From assembly GCA_011947345.1 (NCBI GenBank), contig JAAVTG010000038.1, forward strand, positions 124,001-188,000: a stretch of DNA of 64,000 nucleotides, given 5' to 3'. A model generated the notes under the pieces. The model saw only the letters and a list, made by a program, of their open reading frames with translations, was not told the origin of the DNA and searched no databases. This stretch comes from Phytophthora quininea. Its lineage: Eukaryota > Oomycota > Peronosporomycetes > Peronosporales > Peronosporaceae. Below are positions 9,599 to 21,330 of this stretch, piece by piece (positions within the stretch are counted from its first letter, which is position 1; every line of letters begins with the position of its first letter). The position numbers were made by a program, and so were the translations under genes.

Positions 9599-11040
9599 AT
9601 GCTGGCCTCGCTCCGATCCGTCAAGACGCTGCAGCGCATGAGCGTCCCCATGCGCGCCTTCTCCGCCGCCAAGCCCTTCAACCCGGACACGTACGAGCAA
9701 AAGTATCTGGCCAAGACCTACAACCCGGACGGCGTGCGGGGCGAGCCAGGCCTCGTGTTCACGCACGGCAAAGGCAGCAAGCTCTACGACTCGCAGGGCC
9801 GCGAGTTTCTGGATTTCTATGCAGGAATCGCCGTCTCCGGACTGGGCCACGGAGACGAAGACGTGTACCAGAGTCTGGTGCAGAACGGCAAGAGCGTGAC
9901 CCACGTGAGCAATTTGTTCCACTCCAAGGCGCCATTGGAGCTGGCCAAGACGCTCGTGGACAACTCACGCTTCGACAAGGTCTTCTTCGCCAACTCTGGC
10001 ACGGAAGCTAATGAAGGCGCGTACAAGTTTGCGCGGCTGTATGCCAACAGAGTCTCCAAGGGAACGTATGTCGGGAGATCTTGGGGAGAAAAAGATACTT
10101 TACTAATTGCTGTTGTGTGCAGGCCGCTGGAGGGCAAGAAGTACGAGTTTATCTCGTTCAAGCACGGTTTCCATGGCCGTACGGCTGCGGCATTGACGCT
10201 CACGCACAAGCCCAAGATCCGCGAGGCTTTCATGCCGCTGGTGCCGGGCGTGCACTACGCCGAGTACAACGACATTGATAGTGTGAAAAAGCTCATCTCC
10301 GACAAGACGGCGGGCGTGTTCATTGAGCCCATGCAGGGAGAAGGTGGCGTGTTCCCTGCGGACCCAGACTTCCTGCGTGAGCTGCGTGCCCTGTGTGACA
10401 AGCACGACGCCATGCTGATCGCCGACGAGGTGCAGTGCGGACTGGGACGCACGGGCAAGCTGTTCGCCCACGAGCTGTACGACGTGACCCCGGACATCAT
10501 GACGCTGGCGAAGCCTCTGGCCGGCGGCCTGCCCATCGGCGCGGTGCTCATGTCGAACAAGGTCGCTTCGGCTATCACTCCCGGTCAGCACGGCACGACT
10601 TTCGGTGGAAACCCACTGGTCTGTGCTGTGGCCAACACGGTGCTGAACAAGATCATGGACGAGGACTTCCTCGCCAACGTGCAGAAGCGTGGCAAATATC
10701 TGGCGGACGGCTTGAAGAAGCTGCAGGAGAAGTTCCCAGACAAGGTGTCGGACGTGCGTAGCCCCATTGGCAAGGGTGGTCTGTTTGCTGCGCTGGAGTG
10801 CACCAAGCCCGTCGGCCCTCTTATCGAGTACGCTCTGTCGAAGCAGGTGCTGATCATCTCTGCTGGCGAAAAGTACGTGCAATTACGATGCTCTGGTATG
10901 TATTGTCGACTAACTTTGTTTTGTTGTTTGTCCTGTACTGCAGCACGGTTCGTCTGTGCCCACCGCTTATCGTGGACGAGCAGGACATTGACAAGCTTCT
11001 TGACGTGTTCGAGAAGGCGTTCGAGGAGGACGTCTTGTAA
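9599..11040 (+). CDS. Acetylornithine aminotransferase, mitochondrial
   Basis: A PLP-dependent class III aminotransferase of arginine/ornithine biosynthesis. The ATG at 9599 starts a basic, Ser-rich presequence (MLASLRSVKTLQRM) typical of mitochondrial import. The three exons are 9599-10065, 10123-10872 and 10944-11040. Intron 1 (57 nt, GTATGT to GTGCAG, with a CTAAT branch-like site) is a multiple of three and would read through if missed. Intron 2 is 71 nt (GTACGT to CTGCAG). Splicing joins SKGT to PLEGKK and ISAGE to NTVRLCPP, as expected for the family. Key motifs are NSGTEANEGAYKFAR, FHGRT, LIADEVQCGLGRTG, and MTLAKPLAGGLPIGAVL containing the PLP lysine. The product is about 437 residues. 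Ornithine aminotransferase is the alternative, but the overall pattern is ArgD-like. Confidence 0.92.
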
Positions 11041-11136
11041 AGCAACAATACCCGATACAGTACAACGAAGTAAAGGAATTGCAAACACTTCATTGCTAAT
11101 CGTAGTGGGGCTAATTACTCTATGGTGGCATTTCTA

Positions 11137-13016
11137 TCATTGTGCGTATTTCATCTCACTTCCCCACAACTCCAGCAACGAACGTTGAGCGCGCGTGGTA
11201 GTCGTAGGAGCTCGTTGCTTTCCCCACAAATCCAACAGCGTTCGTTGGGCTCGATTGGATGTTGTCGCGGGTTTTGCGTTTCGCTGAAGCCGAATGGGGC
11301 GTTTTTCATGGGCCTTATCTTCGTGAGGCTGCGGGTGTAGTTGTGCTCCAGGAGCTACATGAACGGGGTGAAGACGTGGTTCATCAGTACGCCGAGCAAC
11401 GTCAAGCGGAGATCCTTGCGTTGACGGCAAGCGTTGCCTTGATGATGACAACGGAGGATCAACACGCTCGCGAGAATCCAATGCTAATTTCTCCGCGGTA
11501 CACACACAGTATGCGAATCCGTCGGGTTGCTCAAGGAATGCGCTCCAATTCGCCCACTCTGGCCCACGGGATTCCTCACTCTCGCCAGTACTTGGAGCTT
11601 GCTGTAGTTCAAACCCTGTTGGCACGCGAGTTGCTAGGTCGAGGCTACTCTCGATCTGCCAGGAGCGCACGGTGCCATCATCTGAGCAGGTGGAGAGCTG
11701 AGTGAAGTCTTGGCGATTCCAAGCAACTCCGTTCACCTCGCTCATGTGTCCCTTTAAAGCCAAGCACGGTGATCGCAATTCGACATCAGCACTAGACCCT
11801 GCAGACTGCAACGTAGTACGGGATGAGGATCCAACACATGCATCCCAAACGTACACTACTCCATCTGCGGATGCACCGGCAATGAAGTCTCCGTCAGGAC
11901 TGAAGGTAGCCTTGCTGTAAAACGAACTAGATCGATGCCCTGAGCAGCGAAGGAAAGTTCTGGGCTCGTGGTAGCCATCGCGGTGCTGTCTTCGTCCAAC
12001 ATCTACCAATGTAATGGCATCGTTTAGCACATTTACCAGCAGATAAGAAGTCCCTGCAGCACCTCCTTGGCGGAGTTCTAACGAGGAAATACCACGACGT
12101 GCGCCTTCACGCGTCGAGCACGAGAACTGCCGGATAGGAGTCGGTGAGGACGTCTTCTTTTGCCTTGACCAGACCCTGATTTGAACCGCCGTACATCCCA
12201 GTACTTTACTACCGCATCTACAGCGCCCGCTGTGATCAACTCATTCCCATCTACTCCAAACTCCACACACGTAACGCTTCTCGGCGCGGACGACACTTTG
12301 GTTGACCCGCCACGCCGTCTCCGCTTTTGCTCTGGCGACGAAAAGCACACACCTGGAGACGAACTTCTCGACGGACTCGGCTCCGCGTGCAATTCAGCCA
12401 GGGAAGCCACCGGTTTACCAGTCGCGCGTGTATCCCACAGCAATACCCGTCCATCTCGTCCGCCAGAAGCAAATACGTGAACATTGTCCGGCGATTGACG
12501 CACACACTTGACACTCATGTCGTGTCCTCGAAGCGTTGCAACTGGTGTCGTGCTGGTCCACTGAGTTTTTCCGGCCGTCTCTACGTCCCAAATCCTGATC
12601 TGCAGGTCTCCAGCCGCCGACAGCACCTGCGTGTCGTCCTGCGTCCAAATGACGTCGAAAATGGCGTTGTGATGCGCCTGCCAGCGGCTTTTCCTGGCTG
12701 GAGAGCTGGGATCTGTAATACAGACGACGCCTTCTTCGTCCACAGCTACCAGGAGATTTCTTTCACGCGCGAACGCCACTTGGAAGACTGGAGACGGCTG
12801 CGTTAGACGGTCAGGTTCGTCTTCAGCTAGGGAAAAGACACGGTTTTTAGAGCAGTGCAGCGACGGTAGCAGAGCTTTGCGGATGGAGCTGCGTTGCAGA
12901 GAGATGGAAAAGGCATTGGCGTATACGTTGGGTGCACCACCGAGCCGCTTGGAGAAGCGGTGGCGGCTCCCTGCAGCCCCCAACTGCAGCCGCTCGAGCT
13001 GCGAGGCGATCGCCAT
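11137..13016 (-). CDS. CDT2/DTL-like WD40 substrate receptor of CRL4, one frame break
   Basis: CDT2 directs the CUL4-DDB1 ligase to PCNA-bound proteins such as CDT1 during S phase. WD40 repeats follow CDT2 order: HHNAIFDVIWTQ with SAAGDLQIRIWDV, GHDMSVKCV with FASGGRDGRVLLWDTR, SVTCVEFG with TAGAVDAVVKYWDVRR, FYSKATFSPDG, and LKGHMSEVNGVAW with CSDDGTVRSW. A Lys/Arg-rich linker near 12300 is also typical. The frame breaks at the T run 12158-12161; one added base joins YWDVRRF through a TPIRQFS linker to RGISSLEL, as in animal CDT2. The start at 13016 is the first in-frame ATG. The C-terminus has two near-identical motifs, QRTLLDLW and QRSLLELW, resembling PCNA-interacting boxes. Confidence 0.88.
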
Positions 13017-13704
13017 GCCTTTCGTTTCGGAAAACTCTATTTTGACTTTCGGGTGGACCACATCGATTAGCACTTCGTCACATATTTTGTGGACCACCTC
13101 ATGTTGAAGTTGTCCCGCGTTTAATTACGAAAGATACTTTTGGTACAGTATTTGGGCAACGTGATCTGGAGAGTGGCATCGCCGCAGACTCTGCGGACAC
13201 AAGCGCATCGTCTGCCAGGTAAGTCGCTACGGGCGACGGCAACTCGCTGCCTCGAAAGCGAGTGCGTGCTTGCGCTGGCCCGCGCCCCAGCTTGGGCCAG
13301 CAACGGCAACAACCGACTGAACCATGATACAGGCGCACGGGAGCTTCAGGCCGCCAGCGTTTCACGCTCTTTTTCTGGTTCGTAGTTTTTCGAACAATTA
13401 GGTACCTAGCGACCCAAAAACGCCTAAGCAAGGCCGAGGCAATCGCACACTCATAGAGAGCTATGGAGTCGATGATCGAGCTAGTCGATGGGCACGAAGC
13501 TCCCACGTGTTGGCTGCCATCTTCTACACGGCCCCTTAGCATGCATAGGAGCGTAAAGATGGCGTGAATTACTGCTGCACGTTCGCTGGCTTCGACCCGT
13601 TACCGTCGCCGGTAATTTATTTTTGCCCAAAATCCTTCCATAATCTGGCGGCTGCACTTCTATTCTCGCGGATTTTTCCGCGCTTGAAAGGATGCATTCG
13701 CAGA
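13017..13704. other. Divergent intergenic region between CDT2 and HSF genes
   Basis: About 690 bases. A 147-codon minus-strand open frame at 13099-13542 has no ATG-led domain or recognisable motif and is treated as chance. The region should hold both promoters. Confidence 0.45.
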
Positions 13705-15709
13705 ATGCTGGGGCCGCGCGATCGCAACGCCGTCTTCTCGACGAGCGCGCCGGCCAGCGGCTTCATGGGGCCCCCGACGTCCGCGCCGCCCGCGCTGTTC
13801 GCCCCGCCGCCAGAGGTGGGCGCCTTCGCAGGCTTCGGCATCAAATCAGACCCGCTCGGCGTCCCAGACGACGTGCTAAACACGCGGAGAGCGTCGTACG
13901 TCGCTTCTCAAAGTGAACCAGAACACGAGCAGCAATTAGCAGTCAAAGGGGAGCAAGACGTGACCAAATCAGAGCCCCAGGAGCTCGAGGAGCCCAAAAC
14001 CCACGTCGTCCGGAAACGGAACGTGGGGGTGCCCAAATTCCTGCGCTTCCTGTTCCAGATCCTGGAGGTGGAGGACCCTAGCATCATCTCGTGGTCCCAC
14101 CAGGGAACGGCCTTCCAGATCCGCCAGCCAGAAGAGCTGGCGGACAAGATCTTGCCCAGATACTTCAAGCACAACAAGGTCTCGAGTTTCCAGCGACAAC
14201 TCAACTACTTTGGCTTCAAGAAGTGGACCAAGACGCAGACCAACATCTGCACGTTTAGTCATCCGTTCTTCTTACAGGCAGATAAGGATATGATGAAGCT
14301 CATCAAGCGCAAGGAGAGGGTCAACACGACGGGCTTGACGACCATCACAATTGTCGCGCCATCGGACGCGCATTTCCAAGCCCGAGCGCAGTTCAAAGCG
14401 GAAGCCGAAGCGTTCGCTCAGCTGCAGAGCCAGCTGCCAGCGCAGCAGGCTTTGAAAAGACAAAAGTCAAACACTATGGCTCCGATGATCTCTGGCCAGA
14501 CGGCTGCTTTCTTGAGCTCGGCAATGGCGGGGCGACGTCATTCGACGGGAATGCTCCCAGGTTCCGAGCATTTTGGATTTGCAGCCGCCGCAGCAGCTGC
14601 AGCTTCCGCGGCTGAAAACCGCAAACGTATGGGGAATCCAACGGAGTTGGAGCTCGACCTTGAGCTGGAGGCTCGGACAGATTCGTTGGCCAACGCGACG
14701 ACCCCGCAGCAGCAGTTCCTTCACCTGCAAAAATTGGCGGAAGCGAGGAATATGGCATTAAATCGTCCCCGCAATCTGCGCACGGAAAACGCAAGAGCTT
14801 GCCGCAGGTTCTACCGCCGGACTTTGGCGATAGCTTGGGTGCGGGAATGGTCGTTAATCTGGGTAACAGCTTTAATCCTGGACCGGTGGGGATGAATCTG
14901 GGACGTCGCCGAAGCGATCAATTCCTACCAGACTTTGCTTCCCATGGGAACCCTGGAAACCCAGTGAACAGGCCACCAATGATGCATTTCTTGTCGAGCT
15001 CGAGCTCCTCTTCGTCTCAGCAAGTCATCTTCACTACTTCGAGCGGCAGGAACGAGGCGTCGCCTGTGCTTTCTATCAGTTCGAACCCACTAAGTCGCTA
15101 CCAACGAGAAGAACAGCAGCAGCGTCAACAGCAACAACGTGAGCAAATGTATGGAGGAGCGCCACGTTACGGCTCGGTGGAGATTAAATCCGAGCCCAGC
15201 AGCGTCTGGCCGACATCCATCAACGTATCGCCGCCATCATCGGTAACAAACTTAACGTTCCCGCCACCGACGCAGCATGGCAACCAAATGATGCCGATGC
15301 CACTGTTCAAATGTGTCGAGTCAAACTCATCACAGAACTCGATGCCAACGTTTGAGAACGGAGCTGCCATACCGCGGTTAGGATCGTCGCAACCTCACTA
15401 TCAACCGCAGCAACAGACTCAATCCTACCACCACCACCAATCAAACCAACAGCCACCAGAGCCAAAGGACTACATTGACGTTCTATTGGAGAGTGCAGCG
15501 CTTGACGAAAATCTATCCGAGCAAAACTCTTCGACGGTGCCTTCGGCGTCCTGGGATACAAGTTATACACCTACACCCACGCAGAACCCCTGCCGGCTTC
15601 TGAACCAGCGGGACCGTATCCATTCGCGCCACAACAACAGCAAGCTCATCAACAACTGCAGCTGTCACCAATGGGAGGACTTCCTCGTCACCCTGGCCAC
15701 CGATTCTGA
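13705..15709 (+). CDS. Heat shock factor-type transcription factor, two frame breaks
   Basis: An HSF-family DNA-binding protein of about 668 residues. The first in-frame ATG is at 13705 (MLGPRDRNAVF). The winged-helix HSF domain spans about residues 105-205: VPKFLRFLFQILEV, IISWSHQGTAFQI, PRYFKHNKVSSFQRQLNYFGFKKW and FSHPFFLQ. An Ala run, a Gln-rich region and a Ser/Pro/His/Gln-rich tail follow, suggesting activation domains. Two one-base shortages break the frame, at the A run 14729-14733 and the C run 15587-15590. With them the tail ends PRHPGHRF at 15709; without the second the frame runs on to 15728. It is expected to act in the nucleus on heat-shock elements, but oomycete HSF families are large, so the specific target set is unknown. 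Confidence 0.9.
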
Positions 15710-16038
15710 GTGGCGTGTGAACAATTGAGTGGCGAAAGTACAGCCTTCATTGGAAAGGGGCAAGTTCGCCGATTTGATGGCTGACTGGACTCATGTGTGA
15801 CCGTGTACGTGCTTTGATATTCCTTCGTGTACATGTCCAGAGCTGACGTAGAGTAGCAAAAAGTGACTTCGTCTCCAAGAACCCTTCGCACAAGACAAAT
15901 CCACGCCGAAACTCCGAGCTGCGGAGGAAAGCGACGTCGTGTTAGAAAATTGATAAGTGTAGTGTAAGACGAAGGCGATGACAGTAAAATGAACAGGCAA
16001 GAAAGTGGTCACTGGACAATTCAACTGTTTCCTTTGCT
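15710..16038. other. Convergent intergenic region
   Basis: About 330 bases between the 3' ends of the HSF gene and the tRNA-ribosyltransferase gene. No clear terminator motif or gene was seen. Confidence 0.4.
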
Positions 16039-17266
16039 TCATTCCAGCGAGATTCGAGCTTCCGCCAGCGCATCAACTGCCCATTGCGGGTAGTTCCGTT
16101 CGGGAATTGCTGGAGCATGAAGTCCCGTACAAACTGCTCAAATTTCTCGTCAATGATGGACTGCCGCAGTCGACGCATGAGGTTGAGCATGTACGTCACG
16201 TTGTGGTACGTAATGAGGTGTGCTCCGATGCTTCCGGTGGTCTCCTCTGCATCGCCGAAAGTCTCTTCCTTCTTCAGTAGCACACGCAGATACGCACGTG
16301 TGTATTTCTTGCACACGAAACACTCGCATGTGTCGTCAATCGGCCGATCGTCCTGTTCACACTTGGCGCTCTTAAGCTTCAGCAGTCCCGACGGCACAAT
16401 CGCCGTACCAAACCTTGCGGTGCGTGTCGGATACACGCAGTCAAACATGTCGACGCCCAAAGCCGAGCACACGACCAAATCCAACGGATAGCCGACACCC
16501 ATGAGGTACCGAGGCTTATTCTCCGGCAGTTGGGCGGTGCATTTCGCCACCACTTTCCAGAACGCTTCCTTGGACTCTCCTCCTGCCAGTCCGCCGATAG
16601 CGTACCCCGGCAAGTCTCGCTTGATGAGCGCTTCAAGACATTGGTCTCTCAGTCCTCCTTCACTCACATCCAATCCACCTTGCACGATCCCAAAAGGTTT
16701 TGCTTGTCAGGATGTGCATGTGCACTGATGCAGCGGTCTAGCCACCGCACCGTGCGTCCACAAGCTTCTTTGAAGCGCTCGTCGTCGTCCGCCACGCTTG
16801 AAACCACGTCGTCCAATGCCATGATGATGTCTGCGCCGATCCGATTCTGATGAGCGATCGAATCCTCCGGGGTCAGCACCATCGTGGACCCGTCCACGAA
16901 GCTCTCGAACTGCACGCCGTGCTCCGACACCTCGCAGAGCCTCGACAGACTCACCATCTGGAAACCTCCAGAGTCGGTCAGCAAGTTCCGAGGCCACTGC
17001 ATGAACTCGTGCAGCTTTCCAGGCAGCTGCGCCAATACGTCGGTGCCAGGACGCAACGCCAAGTGGTACGTATTGGCCAGGAAGATTTGGCAGTCCACGG
17101 GTTCCTCCTCCATTTGAGGCGTCGTCAGCCCCTTGATGGCGCCTTGCGTCCCCACAGGCATGAACACAGGGGTACGGACGTCTCCATGAGGAAGAGTGAG
17201 CGTCGCCGCCCTGGCACGATGGTACCGCCCCAACACTTGGAAGCTCAGCGCACTCGGCATCTTCAT
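16039..17266 (-). CDS. Queuine tRNA-ribosyltransferase catalytic subunit, two frame breaks
   Basis: Eukaryotic TGT (QTRT1-type) exchanges guanine-34 for queuine in GUN-anticodon tRNAs. Start at 17266 ([11 protein letters not shown]); about 409 residues. Seen in order: [30 protein letters not shown], the active-site [28 protein letters not shown], the nucleophile region [17 protein letters not shown], and the zinc site CECFVC with a downstream TYHNVTYML histidine. Two one-base shortages break the frame: the A run 16692-16695 (restoring LFGIVQGGL) and the GGG at 16102-16104 (restoring [13 protein letters not shown] and the stop at 16039). If uncorrected, the last frame runs to 15942 with an unrelated tail. 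The substrate, queuine, must be salvaged from diet or host. Confidence 0.92.
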
Positions 17267-17539
17267 CGAGGTCGAATCGATAACTAAAACGTGCTAGAAA
17301 CGTGTACAGCCGTAGTAATTGGACCACAGAAGAAGGAAGAGAAATGTTTTGTGTTTTTATTGAAAACTTGGCATCAAAGACCGTAGAGCAATGAGCTACC
17401 GACGGCAAACGTTTTGATTTTGAGGTGTTGCTGCGGTTGGACTGTAGCCAACAGTAAAGCTACGTTGTTGCTGGTCTTCGTAGCGCTATAGGGGCGATGA
17501 CGGGGAAACAGAACAGTCAAATGGAGAGAGCAGCGAGCT

Positions 17540-17854
17540 CTACTCGTCCTTGAAGTACTGCACGCCCTGGAACGTGCCCTCCTCGCGCTGCTCGTTCCAA
17601 CGCTCCACCTGCAGCAGATATTCGTTAGGTTATGTGAAGCCTAGATTTGGTATATTGTAACAGGGACCTACCCAGGAGCTGGGGCACAACGAGGCCGCGT
17701 ACTGGAAGTACGTCTTGCAGGCGTCCTCCTCGCCGTCGTTGTTCTTGAGGCACAGCACGTACTCGTTGTAGCGCGTCCAGCAGTGCTGCGACTGGTTCTG
17801 GTTGGGGAAGCGCGGGTCCAGCGGCGTGGTCTTGAGCTTTCCGTCTCCGGGCAT
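17540..17854 (-). CDS. Cytochrome c oxidase subunit VIb (COX6B)
   Basis: A small intermembrane-space subunit of respiratory complex IV. It starts at the ATG at 17854 (MPGDGKLKTTPLDPRFPNQ). There are two exons, 17672-17854 and 17540-17608, separated by a 63-nt intron (GTAGGT to CTGCAG). Splicing joins CPSSW to VERWNEQREEGTFQG, exactly the family pattern. The twin CHCH cysteines are present as CX9C (CWTRYNEYVLC) and CX10C (CKTYFQYAASLC), which form disulphides through the Mia40 pathway. About 82 residues, normal length. Longer in-frame extension upstream of 17854 is not supported. Confidence 0.95.
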
Positions 17855-18538
17855 GGCTGCTAGCTGGTGTAGTAGGAAGAGAGCGGCGAGGGATTTCTGC
17901 GACTGAGCGGGCGGCGATCGCCTCAAACGGGGGTCCAGAGGCGACACCAGCAGAACGCAGCTTGTTTTTGTGACGATGTGGGGTTTTAGCCAATGAAATG
18001 GCGCTACCATACCGGTATCAAAAGGTATGGTACATACAAGGTAGTATGCTGATAGAACCTTGAAGACCACAAGTGGCCTTTTCGCGAGCGATGTGCAGTG
18101 TGTGTTTGTGTTGGGACGCCGCCACGACTGTTGCAAGCGCATGAACTGCATTCATGAGCTAAACGTTCCCTGCGCTGACACTTTGGACTCGAGACATGCA
18201 CGAACTTAACATTAGTTGTTGACAAGCCATGTGCTTTCTCGCCTGTAAAACGCTTCCATCGTAACTCTCGCTACTCGCACCAGAGCCGAGCGATTTTCTC
18301 ACACCAAACGGCCAGCCAAAATTGCCCCCAAACATATCTCCAGCTCGGCGGCAGTTGACCGCACGAAATAAAGTCGGACCAGGTCAACGGATACTGAGCA
18401 ACGGCCACCATTTAGATTTATTCTTCATATTCTACCCTCCAGACAGACATCTCTGAATAGATTAGATTTGCACAGTTTCCTCAGACCATCTGATAAATAT
18501 GCAAACCCAACCTCCTTCCTCACTTGCCATTTTGAACC
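17855..18538. other. Divergent promoter interval of COX6B and the C2-domain gene
   Basis: About 680 bases with no recognisable gene. The right end holds the initiator described separately. Confidence 0.4.
18517..18534 (+). promoter_or_regulatory. Oomycete initiator (Inr) plus flanking element
   Basis: The sequence TCCTCACTTGCCATTTTG lies directly before the ATG at 18539. It matches the oomycete core promoter arrangement of a TCAYTT-type initiator followed at once by a CAWTTT-type flanking region. It predicts an unusually short 5' leader for the C2-domain gene. Confidence 0.6.
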
Positions 18539-19868
18539 ATGAGCGCCGTGGACGACGTTGCCGCCCGCATCCAGCGCCTGGAGGACTCGCGCGCGCTCAA
18601 GGCGCAGCAGCTTCGGCAGCTGCAGCACGAGCTGCGCTTCAACTCGGCCACGGGCGTGGACGAGCGTCTGGACAGCGGCCTGAGCGTCGCCAAGCTCGAG
18701 GTCCGCGTGGACGGCGGCCGCAAGATGCTGTACAAGGCTGGCTTCCTGTCGGGGCAGCGGACCTACGCACGCGTGACGGTGGAGGTGGCGGTCTCGGAGG
18801 GCGACGCAGGCTGCGTCAGCGAGCAGAAGCTCACAACCAAGCGGCCGGTGCAGAACGAGCCCAAGTGGAGCGAGAGTATGCTGTTTGAAGGGCTCCCGGC
18901 GGCGGTCGGCTCCGTCTGCGTGGACGTCATGCAGGAGGAGCGAGTGAGTGATTCTGGAAGAGTTTTTATTAGTTGTTTGGACTGATTTTATGGTGTTTTT
19001 GTTGCAGATTGGAGCAGATGAAGTGGTGGGGAGTGTGGTGCTGCCATTGGCCAGACTGCAGGACCAGAGGAAGATGGAGAAGTGGCACGTGCTCAAGAAA
19101 AACGACCAAGACACCATGAGTGAGATTCTGGTCAGTTGCAGATTCCGTCGTTCTCCGGTGAGTTGATAGTTTGTTTATGGTATAGCTACTGTCTGGTTTC
19201 CTAATTCTTGTATTTATTAGATTTCGGCGCTGGAGTTGGAGTTGGAATTACTGCAGAACCAAGCCAATGAGCTGCATTTGTTCCTTGGACGCCATCAGAA
19301 CTTGGTGGGGATGCCCCAACCGAGTCCTACTGTAAATATGACTGCAAGGAAGCCGTTGCAGGGCAAAGAGATTGTGCCAGAGGAAACGCCGGAACGAACA
19401 GCATCGACGAGGTTCTCAGCTGTGGCCTCGTTTCCGCCTGCTATACGCAAACGAGAATGCGCCGAGAATGTCAGCTCCATGAACGTGGAGATGGAAGCGC
19501 CGAGAGTTAAGCGGCAGCGTGTAGTCGACGCCGACAAGCAAGTGAACTCGTTGTCGGATCGTATTGCCAACTGGTTCATGCCGACTCCAATGGCGTCTGA
19601 TAACGCTGCGCCCGAATCAAAAGCAGACCCAAATGCAAACCAAGACAACAAGTTTCCAATGGGGACAGGAATGTCTTCCAGCCAGTTCTTCCCGTTCAAG
19701 CAGCGGCAGTCGACGCCGCCTGCAAGACGAACCCGACGAACGAGTAGAACTCGTTCGAATGCGCCACCGAAGACACCATCAGCGCTGCAGGCGATCGAAA
19801 AGTGGCTCTTCACCGACAAAGACGGCAACCCTCGAGACTCACTGTTTGGAAAAGCGCCCTCGTATTAA
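18539..19868 (+). CDS. C2-domain protein with basic, Ser/Thr-rich tail
   Basis: Three exons: 18539-18943, 19008-19157 and 19221-19868, with introns of 64 nt (GTGAGT to TTGCAG) and 63 nt (GTGAGT to TATTAG), both phase 0. The 400-residue product begins with a coiled-coil (RIQRLEDSRALKAQQLRQLQ), then has a C2-like beta sandwich at about residues 45-185 (AKLEVRVDGG, PKWSESMLFEGL, GSVVLPLARLQD, MEKWHVLKK). Few acidic calcium ligands are apparent, so calcium binding is doubtful. A second helix (ALELELELLQNQANELH) precedes a long low-complexity tail rich in Lys/Arg/Ser/Pro, including a possible nuclear signal PRVKRQR. It could be a membrane or protein-interaction scaffold; the function is unknown. 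Confidence 0.8.
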
Positions 19869-20427
19869 CTTAGACCACTACTGGTACCCGCTATCTGCAC
19901 ATATTCACTCGCTCCTAGAGAAGAGCTATCAAGACGAAAATCTTATGTTCCATCGCACATTTAGTCTTGGTTTCATTTCACATGAAAATGATCGAGACAA
20001 AAGAAGATGCACGCTGATTGATACCAATCGAACTGATCAAATTCAGCAACCCGGTCCGGGAGAGTTAAAAGGTCCTTCGACACCAGAAGTTACGGCTCCG
20101 TGCAATGGTACGTTGCATCGACAGTGCCCAACATCCGACGGAGTCAAGTCAATGTGCTACAGCGCTCGATTCATGGGGATCGCCTGTACCAGTAACAAAT
20201 ATCCGATAGGAATGCGGTGACGGCAAATTGCTCAAAATCCTTACAACCCCGAGGTGGCAAGCATCATAATTTCCATCTTCAGAATAAGAGCGGTTGTGTT
20301 CAGTATTTTCTGGAGAAGAAAACTGTAGACGATGTTGAAAATGACGGCAAGGACGACGAGAACGCGGACGAATTTGTACTTAAAATCGACTGACTTACGT
20401 GACACTCGATAAGACCCGCTTCCCAAA
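19869..20427. other. Intergenic, start of the repeat-rich island
   Basis: No intact gene or recognisable domain. The base composition becomes more AT-rich than the genes to the left. Confidence 0.4.
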
Positions 20428-21330
20428 ATGACGGTGGAATTCATTTACGTGGACCCAATACTGTGGCTCTGCAATGATTGCATTTTTGGGAAAGGTTTTC
20501 GTGGCGAAGGGAGAGTCCACGTGCAGGTGATCATTCCTGAAGCTGCACCTACACCAACAATCCTGTTCCTCATGGTCGTCCGACTGATTTCGAGTAATGT
20601 CCTCCACCTAACGTGCTTGTTGCATCTATCTGCTATCACAGTTGTTAAATTTTCCCGTCAGTCGTTGCGAGAGCGTTGTACTACTGATTGGGCCATCAGT
20701 AGCTTGCCTACAGACTTACGAAGCCTTAGTCGATGAAAGCTATAGTTGTTTGGCTCGACGGTGTGGTTTGCTACGCGCTCAATTCCACGCGCAACTTCCA
20801 GATCGCCATTACAAATGACCTATGATTGTCAAAAGTACAAAATACACAAACACACAAAAAGGCTTCAATGTCATCAATTTCTGACAAGCAGTTGTGTCTT
20901 TCCAGTCGTGACCTCTGCAACCAGCGAATCCCTTCAACCAGTTCAGATCGCAATTCTGGGAGGAGTTCTTAGACGTTAATCAGAAAAGCCCACCACATCT
21001 TCAGCGAATTGAGCTCGGAGTCGACGCTTTTTAATGAAAGAGATCAAGAGTGTCCTCTTCATAATCTCATCGACGACAATGGCAGCATCCTTGCCTTTAA
21101 CCAATGTTTTAATGGACGCTTTGCCTGCAAAGTTAACGTGAACGACGGGTGAGCAAGCCGGGTGGTATATCAATCCCCCATAAATTCTGGAGACTCGCCG
21201 CGACCCACAACCAGGCAATCACGCGGCACCCCAAACTTCTCAAATGAGACAACGGGAAACACAATGATACTAATGAACCTAAGTACGAATCCGGATTTAT
21301 ACGCATCACTGAAAAGAAGAACATCTCCTC
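20428..21330 (+). pseudogene. Decayed Crinkler (CRN)-type effector, fragmentary
   Basis: Pieces in several frames resemble CRN proteins. Near 20480-20545 a frame reads IFGKGF...RVHVQVIIPE, the counterpart of the HVLVVVP motif that ends the CRN N-terminal region. Downstream, 20940-21130 encodes WEEFLDVNQKSP and DDNGSILAFNQCF in different frames. At 21236-21278 the sequence encodes ETTGNTMILMN, shared with the 3' end of the CRN on the opposite strand at 22040-25618. No start-proximal LFLAK header is present, and several stops and frame changes remain even if homopolymer errors are allowed. It is best read as an old, incomplete copy. Confidence 0.5.

Noticed and set aside
10103..10882. 259-codon minus-strand frame
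   Set aside because: Antisense shadow of the aminotransferase exon 2.
13099..13542. 147-codon minus-strand frame between CDT2 and HSF
   Set aside because: No ATG-led domain, composition like random GC-rich sequence.
14701..15610. Introns to explain the HSF frame changes
   Set aside because: No GT-AG pair of suitable length; a one-base shortage in an A run and in a C run explains both.
18425..19117. 230-codon minus-strand frame
   Set aside because: Antisense shadow of the C2-domain gene and its first intron.
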